Shown here piece after piece: positions 58,499 to 64,000 of a stretch of 64,000 nucleotides of DNA. Numbering within the stretch: the first letter of the stretch is position 1; the number at the start of each line of letters is the position of its first letter. The stretch covers positions 13,877,929-13,941,928 of the forward strand of contig CM055098.1 of NCBI GenBank assembly GCA_029204225.1. Reading direction: 5' to 3'. The stretch comes from Diphasiastrum complanatum. Taxonomy: Eukaryota; Streptophyta; Lycopodiopsida; Lycopodiales; Lycopodiaceae. The position numbers and the translations under genes are program-made. A model generated the notes under the pieces. It ran no database searches, was not told where the DNA came from, and worked only from the letters and a program-made list of their open reading frames with translations.

Positions 58499-58741
58499 AA
58501 AATGAAAGATAATGCTTGACAATCAATGTATATATATCCTATTACATAAATGCAAAAGCTTTATGATACTTTAGTGTGTTTTATCTTTTTCTCGTGTGTT
58601 TTGTGTTTCGGTGTATGCGAATTGTACGAATGCAATATTTCCTTGACTAGTAAAAAATTTGATAATTTTCGATCAGAACCAAGTGCATGTGCATAAATGT
58701 TTTTGACACCACGATAAAAAAGTTTGAAACTACATTCAAAA

Positions 58742-58832
58742 GGGATTCCACGCCAGAATCCACGCCACGACGCAGTTTTAGGGCCTTTGACCAGGTCAAA
58801 GGGCCAGATACCGCATCGTGGCATGGAATCCC
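58742..58832. repeat. Foldback (hairpin) element
   Basis: GGGATTCCACGCC (58742-58754) pairs with GGCATGGAATCCC (58820-58832). GCCACGACGC pairs imperfectly with GCATCGTGGC inside, and CTTTGACC/GGTCAAAG forms the tip. About 91 bp in all. Confidence 0.85.
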
Positions 58833-58998
58833 TGTGCACCTATTTTTTCTTGCAAATTATTAATTCAAAGACTATTTTTTCAATTTTAAACAAAAACCTT
58901 GGAACTTGAATGGCAAAAACAAAACAGATTACAAAATTCAATAAAAGTCTTTGAGAAAAAACATAGTATTTTATACAGATGTCAGAAATTGGTACAAT

Positions 58999-59367
58999 TT
59001 AGTTTCTCTCGCCTCTCAATCTGTTTGCTAAAATAAGATCCTTGGGCAATATTGTCACCCTTTTCCTATGGATTGCACATAGGTTAGCATCACCAAGTAG
59101 TTGAGCGATATACATCTCAATAGCCTCTTGGATGGCTGATACAGTGTCCACCGTGATTCTAAAACCTAATTTAAATTCGTCAATAACGTCTTTGACCAGC
59201 CGAATGAAGGGGGATCTTGGTATAGGGAATGCGGTTGACTTCTGATACTGTCTGATTTTTTTTAACCACTTTGTAATTCGTGGCTTTCGTCGTCGTCTTG
59301 GTGGGAGTGGTTGTATCCTACAAAGGTTCTTTCCTTTCCAAGGTGGTGGTGGAGTCTTTCTCTGTCT
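58999..59367 (-). pseudogene. Divergent histone H3 variant (CENH3-like) core, 5'-truncated
   Basis: The minus-strand open frame has 122 residues and TAA at 59001-58999. Residues about 34-122 cover the whole H3 core: KKIRQYQKST (alpha-N), IPRSPFIRLVKDVIDEF (alpha-1), TVSAIQEAIEMYIAQLLGDA (alpha-2), NLCAIHRKRVTILPKDL and LANRLRGERN (alpha-3 and C-terminus). Core length equals canonical H3 with no gap, but roughly half the residues differ. IPR.PF.RLV after the QKST block is nearer to centromeric CENH3 than to LIRKLPFQRLV of canonical H3. The loop-1 insertion typical of CENH3 is absent. The preceding tail is short and basic (PPRRRRKPR) and unlike the canonical K4/K9/K27 tail. It has no start codon; TGA lies at 59370-59368 and LTR sequence begins near 59378. 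The core has no stop. It could be a truncated gene, a retrocopy, or the last exon of a gene. Confidence 0.85.
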
Positions 59368-59377
59368 TCAATTCACT

Positions 59378-60007
59378 GGCAACCACATTTTGATGACCTA
59401 ATTGCTTAGTATAAATAGTTGTTCGTATTTCATCATCAGAATAATCAGATCAGATCAAGTATTAAATAGTTAGCTTTCTCTCAAGCCTGGGAGCTTGAAC
59501 ACTCTTGAGCATTCTAGTTCACTTATTTAGAGTTAATTAGAAATTGCTATTGCGCTTACTGCTTATTAGTAGTTGCGCTTAATTCAAACTTTTATTTAGT
59601 TGCTCAAAAATAGCTTATAGTACGTGACTTCGATCCGCAAACTTGTTGTACTCATTTACTTCTATTTCATTTCATACTGAGTCAATACTATCTTTTATTG
59701 CATTCAGGTTTGTCTAAGAATGTATGCATTTTTATAGTTCTTCGTGACAGATTATTTGTCTGATAATTCAATGCCTAAATGTTTGGCTACGTAATCACTA
59801 TAGTATTGATGATTTCAAAGTTAGTTACTATAAGATCAAACGTGATTTCTATCACTATTGTTTTGTTTGAAATTGATAGGCGTAGTCATGCATGAAGAAA
59901 GAGGAAGATAGTTTATTCTGTTGCGCACGATAAATTTTCTTTCTTGTCGTTCGAATTATTTTTATTCGATTCTTTTAGACCTATCTTTTACTCACCTCTT
60001 TTCAACA
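59378..60007 (+). mobile_element. 3' part of an LTR
   Basis: Shares CATTTTGA.GA.CTAATTGC and TTAGTATAAATAGTTGTTC with the LTR at 62212. It has a TATAAATAG box near 59411. It ends TTTCAACA directly at a primer site, matching the TGTTGG start of the partner LTR. The left part is missing where H3-like sequence begins. Confidence 0.7.
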
Positions 60008-60019
60008 TGGTATCAGAGC
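60008..60019 (+). promoter_or_regulatory. Primer binding site (initiator tRNA-Met)
   Basis: Exact TGGTATCAGAGC after the LTR end. The leader that follows breaks off near 60190 at a minus-strand gag fragment. Confidence 0.85.
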
Positions 60020-60190
60020 GTTGATTCTTCTTCAAGGCTTAATACTATATCAGAGCACAAGCTCTTATACTTGATATCTTTTGCGATATCAAATTATTCT
60101 TTAGTTTGAATCCATTTGTTTTGGTATCGGAGAATCGATTTCCAATTGTAGCACAACACGATATCTCTCTTAACGATGACAGTCTGAAGT

Positions 60191-60617
60191 TTAGAAAGCT
60201 TTAAGGGTTTGGTTGATGGAGTCTCCTATGCATGACAATTCTCTATGGAGGTCTTTAACTCTCGGTACATAAGCTGAAGCACATTCATCACTTCTCTGTA
60301 CACTTTGAAAAATTTGGTTTCTTAGTGTTAGAAGTCTAGAAGTATTCTTTGCCTCATAGATGGACTTGAGAGTTTCCCAAGCATCTTTGGCATTTGTCAT
60401 TTGAGACATTCATCTTAATATAATGCAGAGCCATCCTAGCTCTCTTTTTGTACTTTGAAATTTCTTGAGGAATTTGTGGTTCTTCTTCAATGCCAAGTAC
60501 AATATCCATCACATCTTGTAGTATTAAGACAAATTCCATTCTAACCTTTCAAATTGAGTAATTGGAGGTTGACAATCTTTCACTTGCTTCTAATAGAAAG
60601 ACACCCATTGAAGTCAT
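60191..60617 (-). pseudogene. Ty1/copia gag N-terminal fragment
   Basis: From ATG 60617: MTSMGVFLLEASERL, then KYKKRARMALHYIKMNVS. After a frameshift it continues DAWETLKSIYEAKNTSRLLT and RNQIFQSVQRSDE. Clearly the same gag as 55767 onward but diverged and truncated. Confidence 0.88.
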
Positions 60618-61360
60618 AAAGAATGATGGAAATAAAAAAAAATGGATGAAAGAATTGCTTACCTTCTCACTATAGGAACCAATCAAGGGTACAAAACCAA
60701 CTCCTATGTAAGACTAAGCAAAAAACTGTGAGATAGATCTCACTAGCTTGACAATCTCTTTAAAACAAGATTTGAATCATCAAAAAAGATGAAGTATGGC
60801 AAAAGTTATGGTTCTCTGAATTTCACACGTGTGAAATACTCCAAAAAATGTCATATTGACTCAAATACAATCTATTTGTATGAAACAATTTGCCTATAAC
60901 CTATAAATTTTGTCTAAATCACATATAGATGAGATTGGTCAACTTCTGGATGATTTTTTTGATCATTCAAGCAATAAATGACATGTACTCACGATTTGCC
61001 ATAGGTCTAGGCACCCTACCTATGACTCTTCAAAAGCTTATAACTTCTGATTGGCTTATCCAATTGTATGATTCAAATTGCATCAAATTCTACACATTTC
61101 TAGCTTTCTAGTGGGTTACTTTGCATGAAATTTGGATCTGAGGTGAGAGAGAACCACCAAACTAAAAATGGGTGGATTTCACACGTGCCAGCACCTTAAA
61201 TTCTGTACAGTACCTGATCTGAACCATTCAAAGTGGTTTGAAGCTCTAAATCACCAGAAAACTGCAAACTAGCTAGAAAGTAGAATCTAGACAATTCCTA
61301 GCTTGAAATCTGATCAAATCTGCAAACTTTTTGATTAGATTTTCTTGTAGATCTTAGGTT

Positions 61361-61373
61361 GGCTCTGATACCA
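61361..61373 (-). promoter_or_regulatory. Primer binding site, minus strand
   Basis: Complement TGGTATCAGAGCC, adjacent to the LTR end at 61374. The leader 60618-61360 joins it to the gag fragment. Confidence 0.85.
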
Positions 61374-61830
61374 TGCTGAATTCACACGTGTGAGGCACCA
61401 TACACATGTACTTTTGATCTCCTAAGCCCAATAATACCATAAAGATCAGACTAGCCTTGGTTGTCAATAGGAAAGCTGATCATACAAGAAGTATTATTGC
61501 GTTACAAGCAAGATCTGTCAACAAAACATGAAACTAAGCATAATAAATGCCTCAACTCAGCTAGAGAGAGAAAATAGAAAGTACAAAACTCGTGTAGAGA
61601 GAGAGGGCACAAAGAGCTTGTCTCCAAATTTGCATTACACACAAATTTCATCATTTTCTCAATGAGAGTACATCACATATATATAGATCCATGGACTCTC
61701 CTCCTACTTTGAGTTGAATTGGAGTTGTGAATCCACCTCTCAAGCTATCTAGACTTATTCAAGCCACCTCACTATGTCTAATTGTGCCACCTAGTCTTTT
61801 CATGCATTAAATGTGGCATGTAAAGTACAA
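61374..61830 (-). mobile_element. 5' LTR, partial, of the minus-strand gag fragment
   Basis: Left end TGCTGAATTCACACGTGTG. It contains an ATATATATAG box near 61675. The upstream end is lost near 61830 where copia sequence on the other strand begins. Confidence 0.6.
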
Positions 61831-62012
61831 ATGGCAATTCCTATGGTAGCTCGAGTTTCTACTTCTACCTACCTTGAATATTTTATTCTAAGATGGGTCT
61901 TTACTAAGCCAAAAGAGCTTAATTCATCTTTGGCATTTTTAGGACCCCTACTCACAACATTAGATAAATTTTTCCAATATTTTGACAAGTGCCATTGCCT
62001 TACCCTAGATTT

Positions 62013-62205
62013 CATTCTAGGAGTAAGCATATTGAACTGAAGTATCACTATGTCAGAAGCAATGTTCTCAACAAAGAGGTCAGATTGCAGTAATGTCGAA
62101 CGCAAGATATGACAGCGGATAGTTTTACTAAAGCATTGGATGCACACAAAAAGTTCTGTGCATAACTAAGTTTAAAGTTCAAGGCATTCATGGATTCAGA
62201 TTAAG
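62013..62205 (+). pseudogene. Ty1/copia RNase H C-terminal fragment
   Basis: Reads HSRSKHIELKYHYVRSNVLN, a stop, then MTADSFTKALDAHKKFCA and KFKAFMDSD with TAA. This is the end of copia pol, followed by a purine tract and LTR. Confidence 0.88.
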
Positions 62206-62211
62206 GGGGAG
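62203..62211 (+). promoter_or_regulatory. Polypurine tract
   Basis: AAGGGGGAG immediately before TGTTGGATT. Confidence 0.8.
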
Positions 62212-62835
62212 TGTTGGATTATTCTCCTTCTTATTAATTGACTAACCAGTTTTCATCCAATTGTTTATCCAGTTCTGCAGATTCTCCCGTGATTTACACA
62301 GTCTACAGAATTACAAGTGTTTTTACACAATTTGTAGAAATACACGGGGTTTGACAACAATGTCAAGAATTTTCTTTGACTACAAAACTCGACACTATCA
62401 TCTTTTTGCTATAGTCAATGTAAAAATTTAGTATTACGTCTTTTGCATTTTTTGCCTATTAGGAATTGCGAGTAAAAATGCAGAGTCGTATTTTTTAAAG
62501 TGTCTCAAATGTTAAGGAAATGACTTTGGCAAAGTGTGGGGCTACCCCAAATATTAAGGAAATAAGATTTTGCGACGCTGTCATATTTCTTGCAAAAAGT
62601 CGACACTGTTGTCTTTTTGTGACACTATCATTTTTTCTGATGACAGTTTACGTTCATTTATGCAGAGTGATAGTTTACGTTCATTTATTTAGACAAATTG
62701 TTTACGGCCAAATGTCACCGCTTATCAGCAAGTAACTTCTGAGAAGAACTGGATGAATGCCAGCAGACTCAAGCCAACTAGCAGCCGCATTTTGACGATC
62801 TAATTGCTTAGTATAAATAGTTGTTCTATAAGTAG
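62212..62835 (+). mobile_element. 3' LTR, truncated at its right end
   Basis: Begins TGTTGGATTATTC after the purine tract. It shares its TATAAATAG region (about 62812) with the LTR piece at 59378-60007. It is cut where copia RT sequence starts near 62840. Confidence 0.75.
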
Positions 62836-62844
62836 GAACTGATG

Positions 62845-63095
62845 GCCAGGTATCGTGATACAAAGCAAGGCTGGTAGCTAAAGGTTTCTCTCAAAAATAT
62901 GGCGTTGACTACACCGAAATCTTTTCTCCAGTTGTCAAGCATACCTTTGTACATTTGTTGATCGAATATGCAGCAGCATATAGCCTAAAAATCCACATTG
63001 TGGATGAGAAGACTGCATTCCTACATGGAGAACTCAAGGAGGAACTCTACATAGATAAGCCATCGGGTTTTACATGTGAATCATTCACAAATTAT
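62845..63095 (+). pseudogene. Ty1/copia reverse transcriptase fragment
   Basis: Reads LVAKGFSQKYGVDYTEIFSP (after a frame change), VVKHTFVHLLIEYAAAYSL, VDEKTAFLHGELKEELYI and DKPSGF. Truncated on both sides. Confidence 0.88.
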
Positions 63096-63099
63096 GCAT

Positions 63100-64000
63100 G
63101 CAGAGTGACTCTCTCTAGGCCTATCCCTGATCTCACCACCCGAGAATCTGCACCATGGAGATTCCAACACCTGTGCCAAGCCTAGACTCCTGCAAATACA
63201 GCCAACTGCATGAAAGCTATAGATAGCTTATCCACGTCCGTGATGATAGATGCCTCTCTATCGATGCCAATGTCCAAAACTGGCCCCTTGCTGTAATGCC
63301 AACCTGTACTCCCAAATGAGCACACCATGAAGTCCTCACCATCAGTGTCCCCTATAGTAGATCGCTAGCAAAACACTCACCATAGTGTTTGCCCTCTGAT
63401 CACACCCCGTGCGATCTCCATCAACTCTCCAACCTAGAGCTGGCTCTCAAAGCTTCACGCTTTGTCCATTTGCGTTTGTAGTTTCCTGATTCCATCATGA
63501 ATCCCACCTGTAAGTCCTGTCCATTTTAATGACTCAAGTCCAATATGAAATAGCTGCCCCCTGATGATCATCCCATGTCATCCTGCAGTGCTATCCCTAT
63601 CAGGTATCCCAATGCCATCCCTGATTACAAAGATCTGAGCATCTACCTTGTAGTGCCCACCTGTATTCCCCCAAACTAGCTCAAAGCTGCTCCTGTGAAT
63701 GGTTCCAAACCACTCCCTGAGAATACACTGAGATGTGAACTCTAAAGCCACCATCAAGTCCCTCACATGATTGTGCATGCCAATATCCTTCCAAGTGAAC
63801 CTGTAAGATATTCCATGGCCCAAACCAAATGATCTACACCCTGTCATCACTAAAATCTACATCCCTGATGTAATACTGATATGGTTAATTGACTTGACTT
63901 ACCCAGAATAGGCAGTTGAAGTGTATCTCCTGATGACAAACCTGATACACTGCTCCACAGCTACAATGACTTGATCAAAATTGACTTACCGACTGCAAAA
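63100..64000. repeat. C-rich dispersed repeat, no gene recognised
   Basis: TCCCTGAT, CCACCTGTA and CCTGATGATCATCCCATG-type blocks recur. A motif reading (on the minus strand) GGG.(A/G)TACAGGT.GGCA.TACA occurs near 63300 and 63660, about 360 bp apart. The minus-strand frame 63850-63578 shows no domain. Confidence 0.45.

Overview
The window is nuclear DNA of a land plant. It has GT-AG introns, a plant-type nuclear tRNA-Ala(AGC), a U/P-type cyclin, and dense layers of decayed plant LTR retrotransposons. Most of those elements are primed from the initiator-Met tRNA site TGGTATCAGAGC. The species cannot be fixed from sequence alone; low gene density and the mix of repeats fit a large, repeat-rich genome. 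Coordinates of fragments are read by eye, so edges of decayed pieces are approximate.

Layout. 1-10.1 kb: 3' part of an LTR element (tract and LTR at 1911-2445), scrambled Ty1/copia pieces, a decayed CACTA transposase on the minus strand (4.35-6.33 kb) with a probable subterminal repeat zone (3.9-4.3 kb), a copia gag/protease fragment, and two LTRs. 10.1-22.5 kb: three minus-strand copies of an unrecognised repeat-borne protein, a Ty3/gypsy integrase tail, a LINE reverse-transcriptase piece, a period-25 tandem array, several LTRs and copia fragments. 22.5-25.85 kb: degraded sequence without a recognisable gene. 25.9-30.7 kb: a complete non-autonomous LTR element (1.2-kb LTRs, 2.3-kb apparently non-coding interior) inserted in a (GA)n tract.

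30.8-45.3 kb is the host-gene island. It holds a two-exon cyclin (33142-33976), tRNA-Ala (36744-36816), a large LTR carrying a minisatellite (39-40.2 kb), and a three-exon F420-dependent NADP reductase-like gene (43988-45248). 45.9-49.9 kb: a decayed plus-strand copia element. 49.9-59.4 kb: an unrecognised host-like locus split by a nearly complete minus-strand copia element (51001-57169), followed by a divergent, 5'-truncated histone H3-variant core on the minus strand (58999-59367). 59.4-64 kb: more LTR and copia fragments and a C-rich repeat.

The most notable observations are: the hidden H3/CENH3-like core; the copia insertion with a 5-bp target duplication, an uninterrupted reading frame across the target and a retained 12-nt primer-site tail; the non-autonomous LTR element with five repeated stem-loops just after its primer site; and the three-copy unknown ORF family.
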